Below are positions 22,350-32,519 of a stretch of DNA of 64,000 nucleotides, piece by piece. The stretch lies in contig JAHLJT010009419.1 in NCBI GenBank assembly GCA_031308135.1, positions 179,832,739-179,896,738 of the forward strand, written 5' to 3'. Under the pieces are notes generated by a model. The model searched no databases. It worked only from the letters and a program-made list of their open reading frames with translations, and was not told the origin of the DNA. Both the position numbers and the translations under genes were made by a program. Within the stretch, counting starts at the first letter, position 1, and the number at the start of each line of letters is the position of its first letter. The stretch comes from Acheta domesticus (taxonomy: Eukaryota; Arthropoda; Insecta; Orthoptera; Gryllidae).

Positions 22350-23483
22350 AGAGGTGGCGCAGGGTCCCTGTGATTCCACGCTTAGCTGCAATTGCCTAAT
22401 TTTGCGAATCAGAAGCTTTACATTTCACACACCTTTCACCACATTCTTCAGCTTTCGTTTGAAAAATATAAGAACTTCGCGACAGCGCGAGGGGTTCCTG
22501 GAAGAGCGATAACAGTCGAGCCGTCGCGCAAAATGATCTGTCTGACCCCGCGCCACCACTTCCGTCGGCAGTGCAAAGAGCTTGCAGCAGTGCTTCAGTC
22601 GTGCCGGTACCATGATAGAATGTGTCAGCGTGAAGTGTATTGTTTATTTATTTGACATTATGAATAATTTGAGGAAAACATTATTAAGTTGGCTGTCCGG
22701 GTGACGCCGCGTCCATGGCAAAGGTGCCGACGTTTCGGTCGCCATTCTGCGACCTTCCTCAGGGCGTAATTACGCGCATTACGCCCTGAGGAAGGTCGCA
22801 GAATGGCGACCGAAACGTCGGCACCTTTGCCATGGACGCGGCGTCACCCGGACAGCCAACTTAATATTGACTCCGGCCGCGGAAGCCTACGCTCTCATGA
22901 GGAAAACATGACTTTTTGTGCTCAATGCAGAAAACAAGTTTGTAAAGATTATTGCGATGTTTTGTATAAACAATGTAGAGTAATAGTAATAGAGAAGAGT
23001 AATAAATTGTTGACATGCAACATGCTCCTTTCCAAATTTTAGATGCAATAATTCATTTATAAATATTTGTGACACCATTACAAACATCTTAAATTTCGTA
23101 CTTTTTCTAAGTTGTGTCGTTTGACTTAGAACCATTTTCAATTAATTGTTTACTTATTTTTGTGTGGGACAATGTTAGAAAATGAAATTTATTGAATTTT
23201 CTTTTACCTTTGTGATTGAAATATTCAGGAAAATGTAAATGGGGTCACTATATAAAATTAAAGATAAATGATAATTTTGTCCTTTTATTTTTTCAATTCC
23301 TCATTTGTATGTTTGTTTATAATAGTGCATTATGTTAATACTACCTTATAAATGATTGATCATTATTAAAATAAGTAATTTCATACTTATATGTTATTAA
23401 ATATAATAAAGAAAGATTATTATTATAAAGATTATTATAAAGAAATAACTTAAAGGGGTCAGAAAGGACCCTGCGCCACCTCT
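22350..23483. mobile_element. TIR element, about 1.13 kb
   Basis: AGAGGTGGCGCAGGGTCC at 22350-22367 is exactly inverted at 23466-23483. Inside, a related GACCCCGCGCCACCAC block occurs near 22543, and the AT-rich remainder lacks a transposase. A foldback element is nested at 22682-22909. I could not fix the target duplication. The left flank in copy 2 reads TTAACCC, but the right flank lacks a TTAA, so a piggyBac assignment is not supported. Confidence 0.6.
22682..22909 (+). mobile_element. Foldback retroelement with hammerhead-like core (copy 1 only)
   Basis: A 228 bp insertion absent from copy 2. It is bounded by the 12 bp direct repeat TGAGGAAAACAT (22670-22681 and 22898-22909). Two arms of about 85 bp (TTAAGTTGGCTGTCCGGGTG... 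and its inverse) form a near-perfect palindrome. They are followed by a unique tail CTCCGGCCGCGGAAGCCTACG. The right arm reads CTGAGGA (22786-22792), a 6 bp stem GGTCGC/GCGACC, then GAAAC (22812-22816) and GTC. This is the order of conserved core bases in a hammerhead ribozyme. The family recurs inverted at 34280-34493. The long, variable target duplications fit a retroelement (Penelope-like or SINE-like) better than a DNA transposon. Confidence 0.7.
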
Positions 23484-23984
23484 AACGTAACTCCGGCAAC
23501 CGCCACCTCTCCAGTGTTAATGAGCTCATTATGGTGCTATTGTTTTGATATTCACCCTTTCCATACAACTTAAATTTCGTGGCTTACGTAAAATCTTGGC
23601 GGGCATTGGAAGATTTCTCGGCCGAATTCCGAATAAAGAAGTCCAACGTCCACAACGTATTCACTCTTCGTTTGCCGCATTGATGTATGTACTGTCGCCC
23701 TACTTAACGTGATATAACCATAGAGTAAAGATGTAGTCTATGATCCTTAGTCTATGATATAACCCAATGTCAGTTATTAACTTAAAAATGTCAACCGTAA
23801 TTTTTCCAAGGTATTCCCGGTTCGTCGAATAACTACTAAATTTTATTACGCGTACGCAAAACTTCCTTGTACTTACCCTGGGGTGGGCTCCTCGCCGCAA
23901 CTTCCTAATATTCAGGAAAAATTTCTAATATTCAAGAAATCGAAAATCTTCTTCCTCATTCTAGTAACATTCGCTGATATGTAG
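23484..23984. other. Intergenic DNA, no gene
   Basis: No gene seen. Carries the 37 bp copy-1-specific insertion described separately. Confidence 0.5.
23719..23755. mobile_element. 37 bp miniature TIR insertion (copy 1 only)
   Basis: Absent from copy 2 (single site 55509-55516). Flanked by direct GATATAAC (23711-23718, 23756-23763). The insert begins CATAGAGTAAAGAT, and its inverse end reads ATAGACTAAGGAT, a small imperfect TIR pair. The CATAGAG start resembles that of the P-superfamily element in copy 2 (CATAGAGGAGAGATA). It may be an extreme internal-deletion derivative, or filler DNA from break repair. Confidence 0.55.
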
Positions 23985-24110
23985 TGCGATTTTTCTAACT
24001 CTGTCGCTCAAGCCTCTAAGGCCACGATGGAATATCACACGGCATTTCGCGTCCTTTCTCCATCGTGCCTCTAGAAGGCGCATGATCGCAAGCACTGCTT
24101 GATACAGTCG
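23985..24110. mobile_element. MITE, family B, right part deleted
   Basis: The left end TGCGATTTTTCTAACTCTGT and the core ATGGAATATCACACGGCATT are present, but the sequence jumps at GATACAGTCG straight to ATCTTACTATGCC. Copy 2 keeps the whole MITE (55736-55961) plus about 670 bp beyond. The simplest reading is a 767 bp deletion in copy 1. Confidence 0.75.
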
Positions 24111-25680
24111 ATCTTACTATGCCTCCCACACATATCTTCTTTATTTTAAAGGGGCTTTGCTTCCCCTTTCCCGTATGTCGCCATACAGTGAATGTTAATT
24201 CCCTGATGTTTTTTTATTGGTCACCCTGACAACCTGTACGCATTTACGTCATCAGTGACGTAGGCTCAGTGGGTGTGAATGATGTGTCGCACCCCCAAGG
24301 TTTTTGGGCTCTTTTAAAACTTTTGTTAAAAATAAGTGTCTGTTCGTCAAGTATGTCTCTCTCCGTTTCCCCCTCCCTAAGCTTCGCCATCGCCTCCTTT
24401 GAGCACCTTCACTTCTTTCAGTAAGAGTGCAAATCCCTGTGGTCATATGCTAACGACTGAGAACTCCTTAGCGGGTTGGAGAGGGGGATATCTTGAACAA
24501 ACTACACGTGCATGTTTGCCAACTGTCCTGATCCAGAACGTGATTTAGGAGACGTGGATTATCAGTACTGACAAAGAAGTCTTACCGGACATGGATGGTA
24601 ATTGTTCTTTGTTGTCAGATTTTTTATTTGTGTTGTGTGTTGTGAAAGTACTGACCTTTTTTTGAAACTGCGTTATATAGTATAACATGTTCTTTCACAA
24701 AGAAAAATCATAGTTTTGAAACTGTAACGCGATAATTATAATCCAACGATTTTCGTGCAAAAAGATGCGACATGGCTAGTACATGGATGAGTTACATGCG
24801 GGTGAGTTACATGAGGCAGGAACAAGTGAGTGAAAACTCCCAGTATCGTTTAAAAGGTTTCAAAAACTCTATTTGGTTCTCAAGTACACTAGAAGATAAC
24901 GGCAAATCGACTTCTAATTAAACAATTAGGTTTATTTTTCATGTTTCAATGTACTTTGTGTATTCTTGTTTTTTATTATTGTCAGAGCAAGCAATGCAAA
25001 ATTGGCAATTCTCAAAGAAGGTGCAGTAGGAATGTGCATCGTAACACAGAGTACGTAAACGTATAGTACGATCTCTATTAGGTATACCTTAATTGGACTT
25101 CCTTGTTCCGTAAAACTCTGATCGCATCCTCATGCTCACTGAGCAAAAGACGCCACTGGTCTAAGTTGTGTTGCTTCATCCCTCTAGATGCATAGAATAA
25201 AAAGTATCAACATAATATTTACTAAATATTGTATTACCGTTGATGTTAATAACATGGGGAGAAACTCTGGCTCGTCACAGTATCCACATATGCAATACTG
25301 TTTTATTGGAGAATTTGTGAAGACTGAATTGTTAAAATATTTAATGAATTTTATTTGCTGCTCTTAAGAAGCGTGACGTGCTACATTTCAGAAAACCATT
25401 TTGTGTCATTTTGTTGAGCTCTATTTTTGCTGCAGCAGGCCAGTTTAACCTAAAACTAATACACATCACAAATGCTAATTGAAAGAGAATCCCGATGGCA
25501 CAGCGGCAACGTACGTGATCAGCTGATCTATTTTTGTAGTTTTCCGCAGGTTCATTACAGTTTTACTTTAACAAACTGACCGCGCGCGATATTCTTTCCT
25601 TGTTCTTCTTTTCATTTTTTCCGTACTCACATACTTTCACTTACATGTATTTAACTTCCACACATTTAGGGAGGCAGGTT
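24111..25680. other. Intergenic DNA, no gene; CRE-like palindrome
   Basis: No gene recognised. 24245-24262 holds TACGTCA-TCAG-TGACGTA, two inverted CRE/ATF-like half sites, conserved at 56763-56780. No transcript is known to start nearby. Confidence 0.35.
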
Positions 25681-25940
25681 GGGAGAATAAAGCTTGTCAC
25701 TGCTGGGGTGATGCCTTGCGGAGAGATACCTGACAGGGGAAAACCGCAAAGTGACGTGTAAGTCGCTGCCGGATCTAACATTCCAACAGACACACCACCA
25801 CCTCCTGGCACATAATACACACTACAATTACGGGACCAATGATCATACCAGTTGATACTACCACACATGACAGGAGACCGGTCGGGAGCTTAGAGCTTGT
25901 CCCGGCTGGGGTGGTACCCCGCTGGTGGGAGATATCTTAT
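25660..25940 (+). repeat. Pair of ~50 bp direct repeats, possibly coding-derived
   Basis: GGGAGAATAAAGCTTGTCAC..GCTGGGGTGATGCC at 25681 and GGGAGCTTAGAGCTTGTCCC..GCTGGGGTGGTACC at 25884 are diverged copies of one module. Plus-strand readings are GRQVGRIKLVTAGVMPCGEI and RRPVGSLELVPAGVVP, alike at the protein level. The pair is duplicated at 58180-58460. I know no domain with this motif. It may be a repeat-derived exon or relic. Confidence 0.4.
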
Positions 25941-27927
25941 TTTTAGCAGTAAAAACGTTTTCTCATTATTTAATTTCGTTTAAAAATTTTGAATTAGCTT
26001 TGCGATTTCCTTGATTGTGTAATTGCTACAGTGAAAGAAGTTATTTTATTTCACAGTTAAAGAGGTTTTTACAGTAATTTTAAGAAAAAGTGTAGTTAAG
26101 TGGTTAATCAACATGTTGCAATTGTGCTTTTTAGATCTTGTACATTACAGTCCTGATTATAGATGTATATTTTCCGAAACATTGCCAAACAACTAAATAC
26201 ACTGTTTCCGCTGAGCAAGCCCAATGAACCAGACTTCTTTAAATTTATGGATGTAAGTATTAATCTCGTCGTATTATGGATGTAACTATTAAGTCGTAAG
26301 GATTCTCTGTTACACAGTGAAAATAAAGAGTTGGGAAGAGGGAAAAAGTAGGTAGACATACAACACAAATTCTGAATAATAAAACAATATATTTACATAA
26401 CATAAATATGATCCCTTTCCATTAAAAACTGCGTCGCGCGCACAATGCTAAAAATAGGAGCTTCTCTAAATACAAATTTGGCTGCTGAAAATTAATAATC
26501 TCTTGTTCTTTAAAGACACGTCTGTACTATTAGCAAGCCATATCTAACAATGAATGATAATTTAATATGCTACAACAAAAATACAATATTTCTGAAGTTC
26601 GCCACACTGTCACTAGTTCACATTAAATATTCAATGATTTTTTACAGATTTCTCTATATTACATTAGTTACTCGTGTTCATGTAAATTAAGGAAGAATTC
26701 AATTTTGATATAGCACACTTTCCTATTAGATTGAGAAAAATAAATATGATTTTAAATAAATAGAAAACTGTAAGCAAATGCAAACTAGTTACGTCAACCA
26801 AATCTGGTTACACACGATTGGTTTCTTTTGTGGAATGGACAAAGGTCCACCAAGAAAGTAGAGTAAGTACTAATTAATTGCGTTTGCTTCCAGCAATTGA
26901 ATCGTTTAGTTCCCAAACAATGTTAAATAATGTCCTTGTTTTGATGTTCTTATAAAGGATAATACAAGTCTTGAACAGCATTACTGTTCGAAACGTTGAC
27001 AACGAACATACATTAGAGAGATTTTACTGGGCGTGAAACACGAGTATTTCGTCCAGTACACTATGAACCCACTTTTTGAGTCTCCGCGTACGCGGAAAAG
27101 TTACGGAATTCTCCTATTTAATTGTAGTGAATTCTGACGTTCCATCAGCTGGGACGCTATTCAATTGGTAGCTTCAATTCCAAAAATCAAGTCATAACGA
27201 AGTTCCTGATAGGTTAACCGTATCCACCTGATAAAACGTCAAATGTCATTATATTTAAATGGGAGTGCAGAGTAAACGTGGAAAACGCTACTTTGCAACA
27301 ATCAGCAAGTGTAATCACGAGACTCGTATCGTACGATACAAGTCTCGTGCATAAATGAAATTTCAACACGAACCAGGATAAACGGACTTTCCCGACTGTG
27401 GCGGCATAGTGCGCTTCTAGTGTCTTTCTTCATATTCTCATGACGCATCATTTTGTTGGTGTCTCTAATCTGTATACATAGTTAACTGTAAATATAATAA
27501 TAATTATAACTATTTTATAATAAAAAATATTAGCATATATAGACAGTTCAGAGGTTTGAGGGCATTACTAGACGAACAAATTCAAATGAATTAATTGTGA
27601 TTCGGCAATTTAGCAGCACACTCTACCGTCGAAGTTTGGATCTCTATCCATTTAGAACGAAACGTTGTGCAAAAAATAATTTTACACTTCCGAGGTCAAG
27701 TGATTGCTCATAAATTTTTAATCTGTAGTTTGCAAAAACTCTCTAATATATATACACACACTTCAAGTGTGCTAATTTACAAGTTATAATGTTGTTGGAA
27801 TAATCAATTCTATTTTTTGTAGATAACTCAGCAATTGATTGAAACGCAAGTGACAGACATCTTCCTCAATAGGACGGTGGCTTTGTCAGTCCCTGGAAGG
27901 GAGCGCGAGATCTTTGAGGAAACGACT
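25941..27927. other. AT-rich intergenic DNA, no gene
   Basis: No gene. 27316-27349 is a 34 bp palindrome with one mismatched pair, described separately. Near 26965-27000, a stem (GAACAG/CTGTTC) is followed by GAAACGTTGAC, resembling motifs at 35375-35410, 36080-36115 and in the foldback elements. Confidence 0.45.
27316..27349. repeat. 34 bp near-perfect palindrome
   Basis: CACGAGACTCGTATCGT followed by ACGATACAAGTCTCGTG. One non-complementary pair, no spacer. Identical in copy 2 (59826-59859). Confidence 0.8.
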
Positions 27928-27935
27928 CTTGCGTC

Positions 27936-28407
27936 CGGGGCCGGATTTAAAGTAAGCGGTTGCTTGAGGCCCCCCCATCCGTTGGAGGCTCGCGTCCCGG
28001 ACAAAGATGCATAAAATATTCGAAAAATGTCATAAAATATTTGTACCTTTTCAATAATTATTTGTCTACTTTACCAACAAGTTTATAGTTTAAAAAATAA
28101 AAATGATTTTTTTATATTGATATTTTTTTAATTCTGAGGAATTCTTTTGCGAAAGTGTCCAAACACGATTTTGTACTTGAGAGGAGGCGCTAAGGAGTTA
28201 CTCTAAGAAGGGACCAGTTTTACACGTCTGGAAACAAACAAACGTCAGTGATGAACCCATTTACAAACGAACGAAACTGTAAACGAACGCACTGACAAAA
28301 TGAGTTTATGGACTTCACCTACAATTATGTTGCTAACAGTGGCCAAGCACTTGCTGTCAAAGCGGTCCCTTCTTAAAGTAATTTCTCTATACCTAAATCC
28401 GGCCCTG
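27936..28407. mobile_element. Nonautonomous hAT element, 472 bp, 8 bp target duplication
   Basis: It begins CGGGGCCGGATTTAAAG and ends CTAAATCCGGCCCTG, matching the common hAT terminal repeat CAGGGCCGGATTTA with a changed second base at the left. It is flanked by the 8 bp direct repeat CTTGCGTC (27928-27935 and 28408-28415). No transposase. Present in both copies (60448-60914), so it predates the duplication. Confidence 0.9.
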
Positions 28408-28415
28408 CTTGCGTC

Positions 28416-29375
28416 ACAGGCTTTCGTTTGCATCTTGGTTGTTTGTCGTTGGCGTCGCTTGGCGCTCGGGAGTTCTGAAGCCGGTTCCCCGTCCCCCCTG
28501 GCCCCCCGGGCACGCTGAGCTCAGCGGGCCCCACCAGGCCTAGCGGACGGAAGCCAGGCGGAGTCTGGTTCAAGGTTTCTCGTAAAGGTACTACTGGCCT
28601 ACTGCGGACGACTCGCAAGTCACTGCAGCCTTCGTCCTGCTGCCTCCCCAGCGGGTGCCGCCGCACTGAGGCGACTGCTGTTGCTGCGGTTGTACTATGG
28701 AACGAGTGGGAGAAGAGCGCGGAGGCGGGGAGCGGAGCACAGAATCAGACGCCCACCTGTCACGTGGTCGAGAAATGGCTCTATATCGTCCTAGGGAGAG
28801 GGAGAGTGTTGTCGTGAACATAATATTGGGTTCTGACTGAAGCGAAGACCCAACTGAGTTACTGATCAAGATAGTAACGTCATTCGGCTGATAAGGTGCA
28901 AATAACGGACTCGGTTGAACTTCGTAAACTGAGAGACGGTAGCTGAGGTTTATGACCAACAGAGTCTGTTATTTGTGTTGTCAGCCGTGTGTAGTTCAAT
29001 ATTTTCCTAATTCTAACTTCTTTTAATATAAATGTTGTAAACAAGAAATACTATGTTTTGGAATGAGCTATCTCGTACGCAATCTTTGGTTACAAATCAG
29101 GTGTTTCATTCGTTCTTAACAGACGGCGGAATGTTAAATACTTAGCAGACACTGGGCGTTAAGAGCGACTTCTCTTTCCTCAGTACAGTATTACGAAAAT
29201 TTATTTTCAGTACTCAAATTGAATTAATAATTCCATTTCTCGGTCGGATCGAGAAACATTTCCCAGTCGGAGCCTATCTTTTTTTTATATTCATTTGCTT
29301 ATAATACTTTTTTCTCTTAGTTTCTGCAATTACATTCAAATAATTCAGGCTTCAATCTTTTAAGACAACTATATT
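28416..29375. other. GC-rich island followed by AT-rich DNA; no gene called
   Basis: 28420-28780 is rich in G+C and CpG, unlike its surroundings, and has overlapping frames on both strands. The minus frame PLGRQQDEGCSDLRVVRSRP... stays open in both copies despite some indels further along. This could be a promoter or first-exon region, or a degenerate coding segment. I see no domain, so I leave it as an unassigned island. Confidence 0.4.
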
Positions 29376-29400
29376 TCCTAACTCACATACACATAACTCC

Positions 29401-29600
29401 TTATTATATTACATATACATACAGAGTCACACAGACTACTTCATTACAAGTCTCAAATTACCATCTTGAAAATAAAAACAAGTGATTTACAGAATGAATT
29501 AATAGATTGTAACGTGCGTACTGCAGTGACATTTTAATATTTTATACTGATGAAATTGTATATGTTTACTAGAAAAAATGTACTCCTTTCTACACATATT
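29401..29600. repeat. 200 bp direct repeat, copy A (flanks last elongase exon)
   Basis: TTATTATATTACATATACAT...CTCCTTTCTACACATATT recurs about 1.1 kb away at 30532-32519, there split by the piggyBac-type insertion. Copy A sits in a larger inverted structure: TAACTCACATACACATAACTCCTT before it, and AAGGAGTTATGTGTAAGTAAGTTG after it (29640-29663). It may therefore be the body of a MITE of about 290 bp. Confidence 0.8.
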
Positions 29601-30103
29601 GTCGTTCATTGTTTAATGTATGTAAGAATGAACGATAGGTAACAAGGAGTTATGTGTAAGTAAGTTGGGAAATTTTTTCATTTGCGCCAATCATCGTTAA
29701 GAATTCCCATCTGATTCCGTGCTTCAGCTTTGCCTGCCCCCGCGTTCCGGAAACAAAGCCGCATCGAAAGGAGACAGTAACATTCTTCGACAGTCTTTGA
29801 TTGGGGGCGCGGGGATTCTGGGGCCTGAGCAGTCGCCTGCAGCCACACCCGGGGGCGCAGCAGGACTGACACGGCGGGCCTTCCGGCACGCGCGGACACC
29901 CCACCGTAGTCCACACACTCACACGCACATACAAACACACATCAGCGCGTCTAAACTTCCGGCACACACGAGGTCGCGCTGCGCGAAGCGTCCTTCGTCG
30001 CCGCGAGTCGGAAGGCGGGCGCCCTCCGGGTCGTATGTGCACTACAGTTAACGGGCGAAACAGTTCATGAGACGGCGCGAAGCAGCCGCGACGATGGGCC
30101 ACG
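29601..30103 (-). other. Probable 3' UTR of the elongase, GC-rich
   Basis: Directly downstream of the elongase stop on the minus strand. It is strongly GC-rich near the stop, then AT-rich. The long minus frames here (29650-30102 and others) run past the stop in other phases, and indels in copy 2 shift them, so they are compositional. No confident polyadenylation signal was located within the first 450 nt. Confidence 0.4.
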
Positions 30104-30286
30104 CTATGCCGCCTTCTGCTGCTGCTGCTTCTTCTCGCTCTGGTACGTCCGGATGTAGAAGCGGCCGAATTGGATGATGAAGTTAAACTGGTTCACCACC
30201 AGCAGCGTCAGGATGAACTTGGGGTAGGAGCAGGTGCCGAAGAAGAGACCGTAGGCGGAATGGGTGCTGAGGATGGCGAACTGCAC
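30104..30286 (-). CDS. Very-long-chain fatty acid elongase, terminal exon
   Basis: This exon encodes the last 60 residues of an ELOVL/ELO-family elongase. These ER multi-pass enzymes condense malonyl-CoA with fatty acyl-CoA. The minus-strand reading starts VQFAILSTHSAYGLFFGTCS, continues YPKFILTLLVVNQFNFIIQF and GRFYIRTYQ, and ends SEKKQQQQKAA with TAG at 30104-30106. The YPK and NQFNFIIQFGRFY segments correspond to the last membrane helices and the tail after them. The acceptor is ..TTCCTACAG at 30287 and up, and the phase is 0, matching exon 34987-35123. The polar lysine-rich tail is typical of ER-retained elongases. The KKQQQQK part is encoded by a CTG/CTT repeat whose length differs from copy 2 (62607-62792). 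The exon is flanked by 200 bp direct repeats. Start and 5' exons are outside what I could find. Confidence 0.9.
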   Translation of the reverse strand: MQFAILSTHSAYGLFFGTCSYPKFILTLLVVNQFNFIIQFGRFYIRTYQSEKKQQQQKAA

Positions 30287-30633
30287 CTGTAGGAAAATTC
30301 AATTCGCTTTAATATTTGGTTTTTAAATACACACAAGAATATGGCGTTTTTTTCTGGACCACACATTTAAATGACTAAAAAAGAAATATTGGCATATTAG
30401 GTGAATTTTTCACATAATTAACTCAACTTAATTTAGTACATTAATGCCGATATTATTTGAAATACGTTGACGCTTTAACATAATCGTGCCTCATATTTTT
30501 GACAATTAAAAAGCAATTACACATATAGGGATTATTATATTACATATACATACAGAATCACACAGACTACTTCATTACAAGTCTCAAATTAGCATCTTGA
30601 AAATAAAAACAAGTGATTTACAGAATGAATTAA

Positions 30634-32417
30634 CCCGTCGATGCACTTAAGGGGTCTCGGAGGCCCCTTGACATCTTCTCATTGCTTTAACTCTGTTGTG
30701 TTTTGCTTGTGGCTAATAATATTTCTTGACATCTTAAAACAATCATTTTTGTTACTAATACTTCAAGGAGAAGAGACGGAAACTAATCGGTTTTTAGAAA
30801 TCTAGCTTTTTCTGTTGGTAGTCGCACTTTGCACTTAAGGGGCCTGAAAGGCCCCCTATTTGTTCTGTGGCTTCGTTGAAAATATCTCTATAAAAAATAT
30901 TGCACGATCGACAATGGACTACGACAGTGAAATTCTATTATACTTTCACTTTTCGCCACTATCTTTTTTGAGTTAGCAGATTTTCAATACAAAATTTAGT
31001 TTTGTATCTGTCACAAGTGTGAATACGTTCTCTAAATTGTGCGGGAATCAAGCGACCTTCAAAAATTAATCTCACTTCAGTGAATATGTGTGAAAAATTG
31101 TATTGAAAAGAGCTTGATTATATACAGAAGGAATTTGTTTTTGAGTAAAAGAAGTGATCCGTTTTTCACAGTAACAATGAATATTCGTATTTTTGAAAAC
31201 ATTGGAAGGTGCATGAACTTTGATGAGAAACGAAAGGCGGTGATCTTCCGCAACGTCTATGAGGAATAAACCTGATAAATATGGTATAAAAAATTCTGGT
31301 GTTGTGATATGGAGAACGGGCTTGCATTCAACTGCAGTATATATTTTGGTAGGCAAAAGGACGAGCCCTTGGTGAAAGATTTGGCTGCAAGTGTGAAAGA
31401 ACGGACCCAACACTTGAGGAAAGGAGAATACAATATTTCTGTGGCTATTTTTTTACGTTCTTACTCGCAGAGTTCCTGTTACAAAAAAACTTACACTGCT
31501 AAGAATTTCATGTCAAAACACAAAAGAGATTCCAAATGAGCTAAAAACATAAAAAAACATTTTTTTACTGTGTCTGCTAATACTAATAATTTTTCTCTGT
31601 CTTCCAAAGCAAAAGGAAATATTTATTTACATGTCCATAAATCACAATCAGCAATTAATTAATCTTGAAAACATGAAACCATGAATGATCTTATATAATA
31701 AAACAAAGATTGGAGCAGATGTGATGGATCAGATGGTGATGACTAGTATACGTCAAGACCTCAAACATGCCGATGACCAATGCATCTCTCGCACAACGTA
31801 AACGATATTGCAGAACCGACGCAATATTTATTACACCAAGATGCCCAAAAACTAGAACGAAAATGTCACTTAGTGGCGATGGATTTTCCTAAATGAACTA
31901 CCGAAAAACTTTCGAAGCGAAACAAAATCAATGATTAACAATCCCAAAACACAGAAAAGAACATTTAACTGCTTAAATGTTTTCGGAATTCACAAAAGTG
32001 TATCCATAGGCGCCAGCAATAGAATTTCCACAAGTAAACGGGAAAGGTTAGTAATTTTTCAAATTAAATATTAATAAAAATGTAAAGAAATATTTTGGTT
32101 TATTACTTATTATATATAATTTTTTGTTCTTATTTATGGCCGCACAAAATGGGCTGAAAGAGTGTGTATATACAAAATGTGAAAGAAATATTTGAGGAGA
32201 TCACTAAATATTTTATTAGTTGGAATAATTGCAAATAAAAATTACATCATAATCAAAGTCTTACTGTTGTAAACTACGTGAAGAACAAAATACCATTATC
32301 ATTAATTCTACTAAAAATTACCTCACGTTTTCCGTCGTGCGTTGTAAATTTAGGAGGGGGGCCTCAGAGGCCCCTTAAGTGTTTAAGTGTAATATTCTTC
32401 ATCGGTGCATCGACGGG
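30634..32417 (+). mobile_element. piggyBac-superfamily element, 1784 bp (copy 1 only)
   Basis: Inserted at TTAA (30630-30633, duplicated at 32418-32421). Copy 2 keeps the single empty TTAA at 63137-63140. Terminal repeats are CCCGTCGATGCAC at the left and the exact inverse at the right. Subterminal inverted blocks CACTTAAGGGG..AGGCCCC lie next to the left end and about 50 bp in from the right. The piggyBac signature, TTAA duplication with CCC-starting termini, is complete. The inner transposase is decayed. It lies in the second intron of the visible elongase gene, on the opposite strand. Confidence 0.93.
31255..31800 (+). pseudogene. piggyBac transposase relic
   Basis: Plus-strand blocks, in changing frames, read RNKPDKYGIK, then FWCCDMENGLAFNCSIYFGR (31290-31350), and further on YNKTKIGADVMDQM (about 31697-31738). 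In piggyBac-type DDE transposases, KP.KYGIK..., the aromatic-rich G...Y.GK block and YN.TK.GVD..DQ occur in this order, the last carrying a catalytic Asp. Here a frameshift follows YGIK and stops occur between blocks, so the protein is inactive. The N-terminal part and the C-terminal Cys-rich domain were not found. The minus frame 31072-31413 is a shadow. Confidence 0.85.
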
Positions 32418-32519
32418 TTAATAGATTGTAACGTGCGTACTGCAGTGACATTTTCATATTATATACAGATGAAATTGTATATGTTTACTAGAAAAAATGT
32501 ACTCCTTTCTACACATATT

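Larger units (their letters stand above)
30532..32519. repeat. 200 bp direct repeat, copy B, split by a transposon
   Basis: 30532-30633 and 32418-32519 together match 29401-29600. The intervening 30634-32417 is the piggyBac-type element. In copy 2 the same repeat is continuous (63039-63239). Confidence 0.85.

Noticed and set aside
22341..23490. Assignment of the AGAGGTGGCGCAGGGTCC element to piggyBac
   Set aside because: TTAA is present at the left in copy 2 only, and the right flank reads TAACGTAA, so the target signature is not met.
24245..24262. CRE/ATF enhancer
   Set aside because: The palindrome is real, but no transcription start or gene is near it. A single motif of this size can occur by chance.
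29650..30102. 150-codon Arg/Pro-rich minus frame next to the elongase stop
   Set aside because: It lies in the presumed 3' UTR, and the copy-2 sequence breaks it with indels. GC-rich composition explains the open frames.
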